Made by a program: the position numbers and the translations under genes. Source: Variovorax sp. (GTDB taxonomy: Bacteria; Pseudomonadota; Gammaproteobacteria; Burkholderiales; Burkholderiaceae_C). From it: 64,000 bases of DNA. Under the pieces are notes generated by a model. The model was not told the DNA's origin. It worked only from the letters and a program-made list of their open reading frames with translations, and did not search any database. Of this stretch, positions 9,827-19,215 are shown one piece after another (positions within the stretch are counted from its first letter, which is position 1; the number at the start of each line of letters is the position of its first letter). The stretch lies in assembly GCA_017744285.1 (NCBI GenBank), contig JAGIBP010000005.1, positions 1 to 64,000 on the forward strand, in the 5' to 3' direction.

Positions 9827-11100
9827 TGAAAAGCACTTCCAGCAATATCGCCGCGGCGCGAGCCGAGGCATCGACCGCACCCGTGGATGCCGCCCTGCGC
9901 GAACGCGCCCGGCGCGTGGTGCCGGGCGGCATGTGGGGCCACCTGAACGCGGCGGCGCTGCCTTCCGGGTACCCGCAGTTCTTCGCCCGTTCCGAGGGCT
10001 GCCATCTGTGGGACGTCGACGGACGCGAGTACGTGGACTTGATGTGCAGCTGGGGACCCATCCTGCTGGGCCACCATCATCGTGGGGTGGACGACGCCTA
10101 CGCCAGGCAGGCCGCGCTCGGTGCGTGCATGAACGGGCCGGCGCCGGTGATGGTCGAGCTGGCCGAACAACTGGTCGGCCAGATCGCGCACGCCGATTGG
10201 GCGCTGTTCCAGAAGAACGGCACCGACGCGACCACGACCTGCGTGACCGTGGCGCGCGCGGGCACCGGCCGTCGAAAGATCCTGGTCGCGCGAGGCGCCT
10301 ACCACGGCGCCGTACCCTGGTGCTCGCCGTCGCTGGTCGGCGTGACCAGCGAGGACCGGGCGCACCTGATCTACTTCGACTACAACGATGTCGAGAGCGT
10401 CAAGGCGGCCGTGCAGCAAGCCGAGGGCGACCTGGCCGCGATCCTCGTCAGTGCCTTCCGGCACGACCTGGGGCGTGATCAGGAAGCGCCCACGCTGGCG
10501 TTCGCGCAGGCAGTGCGCGCTGCGGCGACCGCGGCGGATGCCGCGCTGATCGTCGACGACGTGCGCGCCGGATTCCGTCTTCACCCCGGCGGCAGCTGGG
10601 AGACCGTGGGCGTGCGGCCCGACCTCAGCGCCTTCAGCAAGTCGATCGCCAACGGATACCCGCTGGCGGCGGTGACGGGCAACGACCGCTTCCGCGAGGC
10701 GGCATCGAAACTGTACGTGACCGGCTCGTTCTGGTGCGAGGCACCGCCGATGGCCGCGGCGCTCGTGACCCAGCGAACCCTGGTGGCGGAGCAGGCGATC
10801 GCCCACATGGTCGCCATGGGCCAGCGGCTGCGCGACGGGCTGGCGACGCTCGCTCGCCAATCGGGCATCGGCCTGCGCCAGAGCGGGCCGGTGCAGATGC
10901 CGATGGTGCTGTTCGATGACGACGCGGACGGCCACAAGGGCCGCACGTTCTGCAATGCCGCGCTGAGCGCCGGCGCCTATTTCCATCCGCGCCACAACAT
11001 GTTCCTCTCGGCCGCGCACCAGCCGGAGGACATCGACCGCGCCTTGTCGGCCGCCGCGGCCGGCTTCGAGGCGCTCGCGCGGGCGAGGCCCGGCCACTGA
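9826..11100 (+). CDS. Class III aminotransferase (glutamate-1-semialdehyde aminomutase-like)
   Basis: A 424-residue PLP enzyme of aminotransferase class III, closest in pattern to glutamate-1-semialdehyde 2,1-aminomutases. Landmarks are VVPGGMWGHLN near the N-terminus, the cofactor region NGTDATTTCVTVAR (about 131-144), the Asp loop LIVDDVRAGFRL (about 244-255) and the Schiff-base Lys in SAFSKSIANGYPLAAVTG (about 268-285). A catabolic aminotransferase acting on an amino-acid-like or amine substrate is more likely than tetrapyrrole synthesis, because the gene sits in a catabolic cluster and carries its operator-like motif. The start ATG has no Shine-Dalgarno sequence. A later start, before the conserved VVPGG segment, is possible and would remove up to about 25 poorly conserved residues. 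Confidence 0.85.
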   Translation: MKSTSSNIAAARAEASTAPVDAALRERARRVVPGGMWGHLNAAALPSGYPQFFARSEGCHLWDVDGREYVDLMCSWGPILLGHHHRGVDDAYARQAALGACMNGPAPVMVELAEQLVGQIAHADWALFQKNGTDATTTCVTVARAGTGRRKILVARGAYHGAVPWCSPSLVGVTSEDRAHLIYFDYNDVESVKAAVQQAEGDLAAILVSAFRHDLGRDQEAPTLAFAQAVRAAATAADAALIVDDVRAGFRLHPGGSWETVGVRPDLSAFSKSIANGYPLAAVTGNDRFREAASKLYVTGSFWCEAPPMAAALVTQRTLVAEQAIAHMVAMGQRLRDGLATLARQSGIGLRQSGPVQMPMVLFDDDADGHKGRTFCNAALSAGAYFHPRHNMFLSAAHQPEDIDRALSAAAAGFEALARARPGH

Positions 11101-11151
11101 GAAGGCGGCCAACAGAAGGACCGGCGCAACAGCACCCGCGGTCGGCGCACC

Positions 11152-12747
11152 ATGATCCCGATGCCGATGTCCCCGCCGCTGCGCCGGCCGGCGTTTCGCA
11201 GCATCTGGATCGCGAGCAACGTCTACTTCCTGGGCAACGCGATGCAGGCCATGGCAGCGGCGTGGACGGTGCTCGCGATGACCGGCTCGTCCTTCCTCGC
11301 CGCGCTGGTTCAGACGGCACTGTTCCTGCCGCGCTTCCTGCTGTCGCTGCCCGCAGGCGTGCTGGCCGACCTCACCGATCGGCGCCGGCTGATCCAGGCG
11401 TCGCTCAGGATCAATGCCGCCGCCGCGCTGCTGTTGTTCGCGCTGCTGATGGCGGGCGCCGCCAACGCGGGGACGGTGCTCCTGCTGATCTTCGTGATCG
11501 GATGCTGCGGCGCGATGATGACGCCGGCCTGGAGTTCATCGACCAACGAACTCGTCCCGCGCGAAGAGCTGCCGCAGGCGATCACCGCGATGTCGGTGGC
11601 CTTCAATGCCGCACGCGCAATCGGACCGACCCTGGCGGGGGTGCTGTACTCGACCGTCGGCGGCGTCTGGAATCACGCCATCGCGGCCTTCAGTGCCCTG
11701 TGGATGTCGCATGCGAGCCGGAAGCACCCGCCCCGTCCGCATCCGCCCTCGCGCCTGCCGCCGGAACGCCTCTGGGCGGGAATGGTCAGCGCGCTGCGCT
11801 TCGCCAAGCATTCGCGTCTCGTGCGATCGCAACTGGTGCGCACGGTCACCTACAGCACGATCGGCTCGGCGCTCTGGGCGCTGCTGCCGGTGATCGGACA
11901 GCGGCGGCTCGGCATGGACGCGACCGGCTACGGGCTGCTGATCGGCTGCCTCGGCGCGGGCGCCGTGGGCGCGGGCCTGTTCATCGGGCGATTGCGGCAG
12001 CGGCTGGGGCCCGAACGCATCGTCATCGGCGCCACGCTCGTCTTCGCCGCGGCCATGCTGGTGCCGGCCTTCGTGACCTCGGCAGGACTCGTGTTCCTCG
12101 CGCTGGTGCCGGGCGGCGCGGCATGGATGTCCGCCATGTCCACGTTCGACACCGCCACGCAGACCAGCGTGCCGCCGTGGGTCCGGGGGCGCACGCTGGC
12201 CATGCAAACCGTCTGCACCCTGGGCGCCATCGCGGTGGGCTCGGCCCTGTGGGGTGCGCTTTCCGACTTGGTGGGCCTGTCGTCGACGCTCCTGCTGGCA
12301 TCGGGCTTCATGATCGCAAGCCTGAGGCTCGCGCGCATCTTTCCGCTGCGCCTCGGCGCGACCCAGGACGTGACCCCGGCCGCGCGCCTGAACGCACTGC
12401 TGCTCGAGAAGGAGCCCCGGCCGGACTCGGGCCCCGTCGCCGTCGAGATCAGCTATCGCATCGATCCTGCCCGGACCGACGCCTTCCTGGCCGCGGTCAG
12501 TGCGTTGCGCGAGCCGCGGCGCCGCGATGGCGCGAGCTTCTGGCGCGTCTACCGCGACCTGGGGGACAGCAGCCGATTCGTCGAGCGCTTCATCGTCGAC
12601 TCGTGGTCGGCCTACCTGCATCAGCAGATGCGCTCGACCCTGGCCGACGAGGCGCTCGAGGCCGCCGTGCTGGACTTTCTGCGCGAAGGCGAGAGGGTGC
12701 ACACTGCGTACTACCTGGCCCAGGCATGGCAGCCGTCATCCGCCTGA
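11152..12747 (+). CDS. MFS transporter with C-terminal cytosolic domain (transmembrane secretion effector type)
   Basis: A 531-residue major facilitator of the enterobactin-exporter/MFS_3 branch. About 400 residues form the 12-helix transporter, with FLGNAMQAMAAAWTVLAM in helix 1, the loop-2 motif ADLTDRRRLIQAS (about 71-83) and an AFNAARAIGPTLAG segment. The last ~110 residues (from VAVEISYRIDPARTDAFLAAV) form a soluble ferredoxin-like antibiotic-monooxygenase-type domain, a fusion known in this family. The role is probably export of a small organic compound, perhaps a toxic product of the amide pathway. Three in-frame ATGs lie within 16 bases; the first was used, and none has a strong ribosome-binding site. 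It starts 51 bases after the aminotransferase. Confidence 0.82.
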   Translation: MIPMPMSPPLRRPAFRSIWIASNVYFLGNAMQAMAAAWTVLAMTGSSFLAALVQTALFLPRFLLSLPAGVLADLTDRRRLIQASLRINAAAALLLFALLMAGAANAGTVLLLIFVIGCCGAMMTPAWSSSTNELVPREELPQAITAMSVAFNAARAIGPTLAGVLYSTVGGVWNHAIAAFSALWMSHASRKHPPRPHPPSRLPPERLWAGMVSALRFAKHSRLVRSQLVRTVTYSTIGSALWALLPVIGQRRLGMDATGYGLLIGCLGAGAVGAGLFIGRLRQRLGPERIVIGATLVFAAAMLVPAFVTSAGLVFLALVPGGAAWMSAMSTFDTATQTSVPPWVRGRTLAMQTVCTLGAIAVGSALWGALSDLVGLSSTLLLASGFMIASLRLARIFPLRLGATQDVTPAARLNALLLEKEPRPDSGPVAVEISYRIDPARTDAFLAAVSALREPRRRDGASFWRVYRDLGDSSRFVERFIVDSWSAYLHQQMRSTLADEALEAAVLDFLREGERVHTAYYLAQAWQPSSA

Positions 12748-12750
12748 GAG

Positions 12751-14241
12751 ATGTTCCTTCCTTCACGAATGCCCAGCATGCCTGACAGCTCTTCCTCGGC
12801 CTCGTTGTGCTTCCTTCCCGCGCGCGAGCTCGCGGCCATGATTCGCGAGCGCCACGTGTCCTCGCGTGAAGTGGTCACGGTCTTTCTCGATCGCATCGAC
12901 CGCCTGAATCCCCGCTTCAACGCGATCGTCTCGCGCGTGGACCGCGCCGATGCGCTGGCCGAGGCCGATGCCGCCGACCGGGCTGTCGCGCGGGGCGACC
13001 GGCTGGGCCCGCTGCATGGCCTGCCGCAAGCGATCAAGGACACCGCCACGGTGCGCGGCATGCGCTCCACCTTCGGCTCGCCGCTGTTCGCCGACAACGT
13101 TCCCGAAGCCGATGCGATCTTCGTGCAGCGCATGCGAAGCGCGGGTGCGATCTTCATCGGCAAGACCAATGTCCCGGAATTCGGCCTCGGCTCGCACACC
13201 TACAACCCCATCTTCGGCCGCACCGGAAATGCGTGGGATCCCACCCGCAGCGCCGGCGGTTCGAGCGGGGGCGCCGCCGTGGCGGTGGCCCTGCGCATGC
13301 TGCCGGTGGCGGATGGCGGCGACATGGGCGGATCGCTGCGCAATCCGGCCGCCTTCAACAACGTGCTCGGCCTGCGTCCCTCGCAAGGCCGGGTGCCGGC
13401 CTGACCGCGCGAGGAGAGCTTCGTCCACACGATGGCGATCGAGGGTCCGATCGGCCGCAGCGCCGGCGATCTCGGGCTGCTGCTTTCGGTGCAGGCGGGC
13501 TATGACCCGCGCGTGCCGCTGTCCATCCATGGCGGCTTCCCCGACCCCGTGGGCAAGCTCGGCTGCGACCTCGCCGGCCGCCGCATCGGATGGCTGGGCG
13601 ACCTCGGCGGGCGGCTGCCCTTCGAGGCGGGCATCCTCGAGCTGTGCCGCGAGGCGCTCTCGCGGCTCGGCGATGCGGGCGTTTGCATCGAGCCGCTGTC
13701 GCCCCCGGTCGAGTGGGAGCGCATCTGGCGCGCCTTCGTGGTGCTGCGTCAGTTCAGCCTCGGCGGCGGCCGCCTCGGGGTCGCCTACGACGATCCGGCG
13801 CGCCGCCGCCTCATGAAGCCCGAACTGCAATGGGAGATCGAGCAGAGCCGGGCCTTGAGCGTGGCGCAGGTGCAGCGCGCATTGCTGGATCGCACCGCGT
13901 GGCTCGACCAGGTCCTCGGGCTCTTCGCCCACCACGACTACCTGGCATTGCCCTCGGCCCAGGTGTTTCCCTTTCCCATCGAGTGGAACTGGCCGCGCGA
14001 GATCGCGGGCCACCCGATGGACAGCTATCACCGCTGGATGGAGGTCGTCACGCCGGGGACCTTGTCGGGCTGCCCCGTCATCAGCCTCCCGGCAGGCTTC
14101 GGCCCGTCCGGGCTGCCGATGGGCGTGCAAGTCATCGGGCGGCCGCGTGAGGAGCTGTCGCTGCTGCAGCTCGCGCATGCGTTCGAGCAGGTCGCCCCCT
14201 GGATGAAGCAGCTGCCGCCGGCGGCAGCGAACGCAGATTGA
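12751..14241 (+). pseudogene. Amidase-signature enzyme interrupted by one in-frame TGA
   Basis: The frame is open for ~490 codons except for one TGA at 13402-13404, after LRPSQGRVPA and before PREESFVHTMAIEGPIGRS. Both sides are clearly the same amidase-signature protein. All catalytic residues lie before the stop: Lys in LPQAIKDTA, the cis-Ser in GGSSGGAAVAV and the nucleophilic Ser in GGDMGGSLRNPA. The lost codon was probably TGG (Trp). Without readthrough the 217-residue N-terminal product would lack half the fold. The mutation looks recent, because no other lesion is visible; a sequencing error is possible. The start may instead be ATG 12769 or 12778. It follows the MFS gene by 3 bases and would have hydrolysed an amide in the same pathway. 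Confidence 0.85.
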
Positions 14242-14255
14242 TCGGAGTCGCAACG

Positions 14256-15857
14256 ATGGGTCCCCACTTTCACATGCCGGCGCGCCAGAACTTCTACGCC
14301 GGCCGTTCACCCGCACGCGGCAGCGAGGGCATGGCGGCGACCGCGCACCCGCAGGCCACGCTGCTCGCGATCGACATCCTGCGCGAGGGCGGAAGCGCCG
14401 CGGACGCCGGCATCGCCGCCATGGCGCTGCTGTGCGTGATCGAGCCGCAGGCGACCGGCATCGGCGGCGATTGCTTTGCCGTCTATGCGCCGGGCGGGCG
14501 ATCGCCGGTCGGCCTGAATGGATCGGGTCGCAGTCCCGCACTGGCCACGCCCGAGGCGCTCGGTGCGCAGGGGGTCTCGCGGATCGATGCGCTGAGCGCT
14601 CATGCCGTGACGGTGCCGGGTGCCGTGGACGCATGGTGCGCCCTGCATGCGCGCTATGGACGCCTGCCGTTCGAGCGCCTGCTGGCGCCGGCGATCCACG
14701 CGGCTCGCGAGGGCTACATCGTCCACGACCGCGTCGCACGCGACTGGGCTCTCTATGTCCCGCGCCTGAAGGCCGACAGGGTGTCCCGCGAGACCTTGCT
14801 GGTCGACGGGCGCGCGCCTGTCGCCGGAAGCAGGCACCGGCAGCCGGCGCTCGCGCGGACGCTCGAACACATCGCCGCGAAAGGGCGTGCGGGCTTCTAT
14901 GAGGGGCCGATTGCCGAAGGACTGGTGGCACGGCTGAACGAACTGGGCGGGTTGCACACGCCGGGCGACTTCGCCCAGACCCGTGCGGATCTCGTCGACG
15001 TGATTTGGACCGAGTACCGGGGCCTGCGGGTCTGCGAGATCCCGCCGAACACGCAGGGCGTCACGGCCCTGATGATGTTGAACGTGCTGTCGGAGTTCGC
15101 GCTGGGGCCCGAGGTGGCGGAGCATCATCGCCTTCACCTGCTGGCCGAAGCCACCAAGGCCGCGTATCGACGTCGGGATGCGCTGATCGGCGACCCGGCG
15201 TTCGCAGGGAAGTATGTCGAGCGGCTGCTCTCGCCGCAGGAGACGCAGCGCATGCGCGCCGAAATCGACGCGCATCGCGCCGGCGCATTCGGGCCGCTGC
15301 CGGAGGTCCAGCACCGCGACACCACCTACCTGTGCGTGGTGGACCGCGACGGCAATGCGCTCTCGCTCATCAACTCGCTGTTCGAGGCGTTCGGCACGGG
15401 CATCTCGTCGGAAAGCGGCGTGATCTTCCAGAACCGCGGCGCCAGCTTCAACCTGCAGCCCGGGCACCCGAACGTGCTCGCGCCTCGCAAGCGCCCGATG
15501 CACACGATCATCCCGGCCATGCTGTGCAAAGGCGACGAGGCGGTGATGCCGTTCGGCGTGATGGGCGGCCACTATCAGGCGGCGGGCCATGCGGCGCTCG
15601 TCTCGAACATCCTCGATCTCGGATTGAACGTGCAGGAGGCGCTGGCACGGCCCCGCAGCTTCGCCAGCGAGGGCCGGCTTCTCGTGGAGCCTGGCATCGA
15701 GGAGAGCGTGTGCGCCGCGCTCATTGCCAAGGGGCACGTGCTGGACATGCGCCCGTCGCCGATCGGCGGTGGCCAGGCGATCTGGATCGACCGTGCGAGC
15801 GGGCAGTTCGTCGGCGGCAGCGATCCTCGCAAGGACGGGATGGCGCTCGGGTACTGA
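14256..15857 (+). CDS. Gamma-glutamyltransferase family Ntn hydrolase
   Basis: A 533-residue member of the gamma-glutamyltranspeptidase family, which self-cleaves at a Thr and then hydrolyses or transfers gamma-glutamyl amides. The start ATG 14256 has GGAG eight bases upstream and is preferred over the TTG at 14238. The N-terminal part has EGMAATAHPQATLLAIDILREGGSAADA and GIGGDCFAVY. The processing site is HRDTTYLCVVD, with Thr356 as the expected nucleophile, followed by NSLFEAFGTGISSESGVIFQNRG. The usual two Ser of the oxyanion region are less clear. No signal peptide is seen, so it is probably cytoplasmic, unlike the periplasmic Ggt. It is the last gene of the amide island and converges with the cupin gene (4-base gap). 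Its natural substrate may be a gamma-glutamyl amide or another cyclic or linear amide. Confidence 0.88.
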   Translation: MGPHFHMPARQNFYAGRSPARGSEGMAATAHPQATLLAIDILREGGSAADAGIAAMALLCVIEPQATGIGGDCFAVYAPGGRSPVGLNGSGRSPALATPEALGAQGVSRIDALSAHAVTVPGAVDAWCALHARYGRLPFERLLAPAIHAAREGYIVHDRVARDWALYVPRLKADRVSRETLLVDGRAPVAGSRHRQPALARTLEHIAAKGRAGFYEGPIAEGLVARLNELGGLHTPGDFAQTRADLVDVIWTEYRGLRVCEIPPNTQGVTALMMLNVLSEFALGPEVAEHHRLHLLAEATKAAYRRRDALIGDPAFAGKYVERLLSPQETQRMRAEIDAHRAGAFGPLPEVQHRDTTYLCVVDRDGNALSLINSLFEAFGTGISSESGVIFQNRGASFNLQPGHPNVLAPRKRPMHTIIPAMLCKGDEAVMPFGVMGGHYQAAGHAALVSNILDLGLNVQEALARPRSFASEGRLLVEPGIEESVCAALIAKGHVLDMRPSPIGGGQAIWIDRASGQFVGGSDPRKDGMALGY

Positions 15858-15861
15858 GCGG

Positions 15862-16203
15862 TCAGCCGCCCGTGCCGCCGTGCAGCACGATCGTCACCAG
15901 CGCCGAGGCATCCGTCTCGGCGCGCAGGTCGTGCACCGCGTTGCCCTGCAGAAACAGGACCTGGCCTGCTTCGAGCCGCCGCTCGCCGGTGTCGAGCCCG
16001 ACGACCAGCACCCCCTCGATGCACTGGATCGTGATTTCGCCGGGCACCTTGTGCGGCGGCAGCGTCTTGCCGGCGGGCAGGACCACGCGCATGACCTCGA
16101 GCTGCCGCGACTTGAAGATCGCTGCCGTCCTGCGATCGGCGAGCGTGGGCCCGAAGGGGCGAACGTCGCGCGGTTCGCCGGGGTCTGCGTGTTCGAGTGC
16201 CAT
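15862..16203 (-). CDS. Small cupin-domain protein
   Basis: A 113-residue single-domain cupin. The metal-motif region is LPAGKTLPPHKVPGEITIQCIEG (about 42-64) and the second motif is LEAGQVLFLQGNAVHDLRAETDA (about 77-99). His51 and His92 are likely ligands, but the usual second His of motif 1 is missing, so metal binding is uncertain. It is the last gene of the leftward cytochrome/oxidase operon, 27 bases after the membrane-anchored cytochrome. Comparable small cupins accompany respiratory or stress genes without a known reaction. A sensory or stabilising role is a guess. Confidence 0.75.
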   Translation of the reverse strand: MALEHADPGEPRDVRPFGPTLADRRTAAIFKSRQLEVMRVVLPAGKTLPPHKVPGEITIQCIEGVLVVGLDTGERRLEAGQVLFLQGNAVHDLRAETDASALVTIVLHGGTGG

Positions 16204-16230
16204 GTGGGTTGCCTCCAGCCGATGGACCGG

Positions 16231-17037
16231 TCACTCGGCGGGCGCGCCGGCCTTGCGCGCATAGAACGCCGACACTTCCTCGATTTCCTGGTCGGTCATC
16301 GTGCGCGCCACGTTGCGCATCTGCGCCTCGGAATCGTTGCCGCGCTCGCCCGAGCGGAAGGCCTTGAGTTGCAGCACGAGATAGCCGTGCGGCATGCCCT
16401 CCAGCCACGGCGCGCCGAACTTCTGGTCGATGCCGCCGTGGCACGACACGCACGGCGCGATGTTGCGCAGCGGCGCGCCGACCCGCACCAGCGCGGGAAG
16501 CGCCTCGTCGTAGGTGGTGGGCGCCGTGCGCGCCTTCGGCAGGTAGGCGTAGTAGGCGGCCAGGTCGGCGATGTCGGTGTCCGAGAGGCCGCGCGCGAGC
16601 GCCTCCATGATCGGACTGCCGCGCTTGCCGCTGCGGTAGTCCATGAGCTGCTTGATGATGACTTCCGGGTACTGGCCCGCCAGATTGGGCGCATCCGAGG
16701 TGCTCATGCCCTGCGCGCCGTGGCACATGGTGCAGTTCAGCGCCAGCGTTGCGCCGCGCCCGATCGCCTGGCGCGAACCCGCCTCGCCCATCGAGCGCTC
16801 CAGCACCACATCGGTGGCGGTGGCGGCCTGCCGGGGCGCGCCGCCGATGGACCAGTCGGCCGGCACGCCCGCAGCCCTGCAGATGCTCTCCCAGACCCCC
16901 TTGGCGCTGAAGTCGCCGTGCGCGGACGGCAGCAGCAGGAAGCCCACGAGGAAAGCGCCCACCGTCAGCACGATCAGCCAGAGGACGCTCTTGCGGAACC
17001 AGGGATTGCGCCAGCCGCGCACGCCATGCACCTTCAT
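16231..17037 (-). CDS. Membrane-anchored diheme cytochrome c
   Basis: A 268-residue protein with one N-terminal membrane helix (VLWLIVLTVGAFLVGFLLL, about 18-36) and two c-type heme sites, CTMCH and CVSCH. The second-half pattern of Met and Pro (for example PNLAGQYPEVIIKQL and GMPHGYLVLQLKAF) resembles tandem cytochrome c4-like domains. It probably delivers electrons to the adjacent B-family oxidase at the periplasmic face. The start ATG overlaps the last base of the oxidase subunit I stop (TGATG), with GGGAG upstream, and gives the TM segment near the N-terminus as expected. The frame stays open far upstream only because it is antisense to nothing constraining and overlaps the oxidase gene. 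Confidence 0.85.
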   Translation of the reverse strand: MKVHGVRGWRNPWFRKSVLWLIVLTVGAFLVGFLLLPSAHGDFSAKGVWESICRAAGVPADWSIGGAPRQAATATDVVLERSMGEAGSRQAIGRGATLALNCTMCHGAQGMSTSDAPNLAGQYPEVIIKQLMDYRSGKRGSPIMEALARGLSDTDIADLAAYYAYLPKARTAPTTYDEALPALVRVGAPLRNIAPCVSCHGGIDQKFGAPWLEGMPHGYLVLQLKAFRSGERGNDSEAQMRNVARTMTDQEIEEVSAFYARKAGAPAE

Positions 17038-18659
17038 CACCGGCTCCCGATCGGTATGACGGGCACGTAGGCGTCCTTCAGCAAGGCCAACTGAAGGATG
17101 GGGTAGCCGTAGTTCACGACGGTCAGCCCGATCATCATCGCCACCCAGAGGCCGAAGCCGTTCAGCGCGAGCGGGGTGTGTGCCGCGGGATGCGCCGTGC
17201 GGCTGAAGCTGAAGGGCGCCGCCGGCGCGTCCGCCTTCCTGCGCGCGGTGGCGAGGATGTAGACCAGCAGGACCCCGGACGCGAGCAGGACGAAGCCGCC
17301 GATCGCGGACATCGTGACCGTCCAGGCCTGCGGTTGAAGCTCCGGATGCGTGTAGTCGTAGTAGGCCATGCGCCGCGGCATGCCGAGCAGACCCACGAGG
17401 TGCCAGGGCATCGACAGCACCAGCATGCCGACGAACCACAGCCAGATCTGCGTGCGCACGAGCCGGGCCGGCAGCGGCCCGCATCCGGTCAGCTGCGGCC
17501 ACAGCTCGTAGGCGATCATGAAATACATCAGCACGATCGCGCCGCCGAAGATCAGGTGGAAGTGCCCCGTGACCCACTGCGTGTTGTGAACGGTCTCGTT
17601 GAGCTGGTAGCTCATGTTGATGATCCCGCCGGCGCCGCCGAAGCCGAGCATGACGAACGAGAAGGTCACTGCCAGCATCATCGGGTTGTTCCATGGCAGC
17701 GTGCGCAGCCAGCCGAACAGGCCGGTGCCGCCGCGCAGCCGCCCGGCGATCTCGACCGAGGCGACGATCGTGAACACCGTGAGCAGCGTCGGCACCGACA
17801 CCATCGCGGTCATGACCGCATGCACGAACTTGAAGCCCGAGCCCACCTGCGGGTCGGCGAAGAGGTGGTGGATGCCGATGGGCATCGAGAACACCAGGAA
17901 GAGCACGAAGGCCACGCGCCCCATCGTGTCGCTATAGAGGCGACCGCCGATCGCGCGCGGCACGATGGTGTAGAAGGCGATGTACGTGGGCATGAGCCAG
18001 AAGTACACGATGGCATGCAGCGTCCACGAGAAGAAGACGCGCGCGAGGCCGGCGTTGATCGTCTCGGTGAGCCCGAGCGAGGCCGGCAGGATCAGCACCA
18101 GCACCTCGATGGCCGCGCCGAGCGAGGTCCACGCCCACAGGTAGGCGCCCGCCACGTTGCCGAACATCGCCAGCGGCACGGGCACGCCGGGGTTCTCCTT
18201 CTTCCATGCGCGCAGGTTGATCGACATCAGCGCGACCCAGATCCACGAGCCCACGACCACCAGCACCACGCCGAGGTAGTAGAACGGGCTCGCGAGCATC
18301 GGCGGGTAGAAGGTGTAGAGCACCGAGGCCTTGCCCAGCCCCATCGTCACGGCGGCCACCGCCGTGCCGACGATCACCAGCCAGAAGCCGGCCCACGCCC
18401 AGCGCAGGCCGATGAGCGGCTTCTTCAGCGCCAGCTCGACGATGGCATAGCCGAAGCCCATCGCGACCAGCGTGGGAAGCACGTAGGCCATGACCGTGCC
18501 GTGCGCCGTGACCGAGCGGTAATAGTGCTCGGGGTTGTTGACCCAGGTGGCCAGCGGGCTGCGGATGTACATCTGCCAGGCGCCCAGCACCAGCGCGCCC
18601 ACGAAGGCGACGAAGGCCACCCAGAAGTGGGCCAGAACGAGCTTGCTAGCGCGCAACAC
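17037..18659 (-). CDS. B-family (ba3-type) heme-copper oxidase subunit I
   Basis: A 540-residue terminal oxidase subunit with about 13 membrane helices. It matches the B-family (Thermus ba3-like) pattern. His53 (TAHGTV) and His368 are likely low-spin heme ligands, and His366 (TGHFHLIFG) the high-spin ligand. His215 and Tyr219 in HAIVYFW form the Cu-ligand/cross-linked Tyr pair, and His264/265 (GIHHLFADP) are the other Cu ligands. The segment GGRLYSDTMGRVAFVLFLVFS is diagnostic of this family. GTG 18659 is taken as the start, with AAAGG upstream, giving a 14-base overlap with subunit II; TTG 18656 is the alternative. It reduces oxygen with electrons from c-type cytochromes. B-family oxidases often work at low oxygen, though that is family knowledge. 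Confidence 0.9.
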   Translation of the reverse strand: MLRASKLVLAHFWVAFVAFVGALVLGAWQMYIRSPLATWVNNPEHYYRSVTAHGTVMAYVLPTLVAMGFGYAIVELALKKPLIGLRWAWAGFWLVIVGTAVAAVTMGLGKASVLYTFYPPMLASPFYYLGVVLVVVGSWIWVALMSINLRAWKKENPGVPVPLAMFGNVAGAYLWAWTSLGAAIEVLVLILPASLGLTETINAGLARVFFSWTLHAIVYFWLMPTYIAFYTIVPRAIGGRLYSDTMGRVAFVLFLVFSMPIGIHHLFADPQVGSGFKFVHAVMTAMVSVPTLLTVFTIVASVEIAGRLRGGTGLFGWLRTLPWNNPMMLAVTFSFVMLGFGGAGGIINMSYQLNETVHNTQWVTGHFHLIFGGAIVLMYFMIAYELWPQLTGCGPLPARLVRTQIWLWFVGMLVLSMPWHLVGLLGMPRRMAYYDYTHPELQPQAWTVTMSAIGGFVLLASGVLLVYILATARRKADAPAAPFSFSRTAHPAAHTPLALNGFGLWVAMMIGLTVVNYGYPILQLALLKDAYVPVIPIGSR

Positions 18660-19215
18660 AGCGGAGCCTTTCCCCCGGCCGCGCGCGGGCCAGGAACTCG
18701 TCGCGCGGCAGCACCTGCACGCGCGCCCACATGGCCTCGTGGCCGGTGCCGCAGTACTCGTGGCAGGGCATGAGCTGTTCGCCGGTCCTGCGGAACGAGG
18801 TCGTGAAGGTCGCCACGAAGCCCGGCACCACCATCGTGTTGGCATTGGTGCGCCCGATGATGAAGCCGTGGATGGCATCCGTCGCCGTGGCGCGGAAGGT
18901 CACGGGCGTTTCGGCCGGCACCACGATGCATTGCGGCTCGAAGGAATACTGCTGTGCGACCAGGCGCACCACGACCCGGTCGTCCGCCTCGATGGCCGTG
19001 CCGAGGTTGCTCTCGACGAACTCGCCGCGCACATGCACCGTCTTCACGTCGATGGTTTCCACGCGCGACGGCGGCATCGAGGCCCAGTGCAGGCCGGTGA
19101 CGATCATCATCAGCACGAGCACCGCGATGATGACGCCGACGACGATCGTCCAGCGCCGCTCGGCCGCGACGGCGATCGCCTCGGACTCGTGCGAGGGCGG
19201 CATGGTCGCGCTCAT
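18646..19215 (-). CDS. ba3-type cytochrome c oxidase subunit II (CuA)
   Basis: A 189-residue subunit with one N-terminal membrane helix (WTIVVGVIIAVLVLMMIV, about 22-39) and a periplasmic cupredoxin domain. The dinuclear CuA ligands are complete: His116 (DAIHGF), Cys151, Cys155, His159 and Met162 in CHEYCGTGHEAM. The single helix, instead of two, is typical of B-family subunit II, where subunit IIa supplies the missing helix. That subunit is encoded just before it with a 4-base overlap. It receives electrons from cytochrome c and passes them to subunit I. Confidence 0.92.
   Translation of the reverse strand: MSATMPPSHESEAIAVAAERRWTIVVGVIIAVLVLMMIVTGLHWASMPPSRVETIDVKTVHVRGEFVESNLGTAIEADDRVVVRLVAQQYSFEPQCIVVPAETPVTFRATATDAIHGFIIGRTNANTMVVPGFVATFTTSFRRTGEQLMPCHEYCGTGHEAMWARVQVLPRDEFLARARPGERLRCVAR

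Noticed and set aside
9826..11100. Tetrapyrrole-biosynthetic hemL
   Set aside because: The similarity to glutamate-1-semialdehyde aminomutase is at class level only, and the gene is embedded in a catabolic island with a shared operator-like motif.
13402..13404. TGA in the amidase gene as a selenocysteine codon
   Set aside because: The amidase family does not use selenocysteine, the position is not catalytic, and a Trp codon changed by one base explains it.
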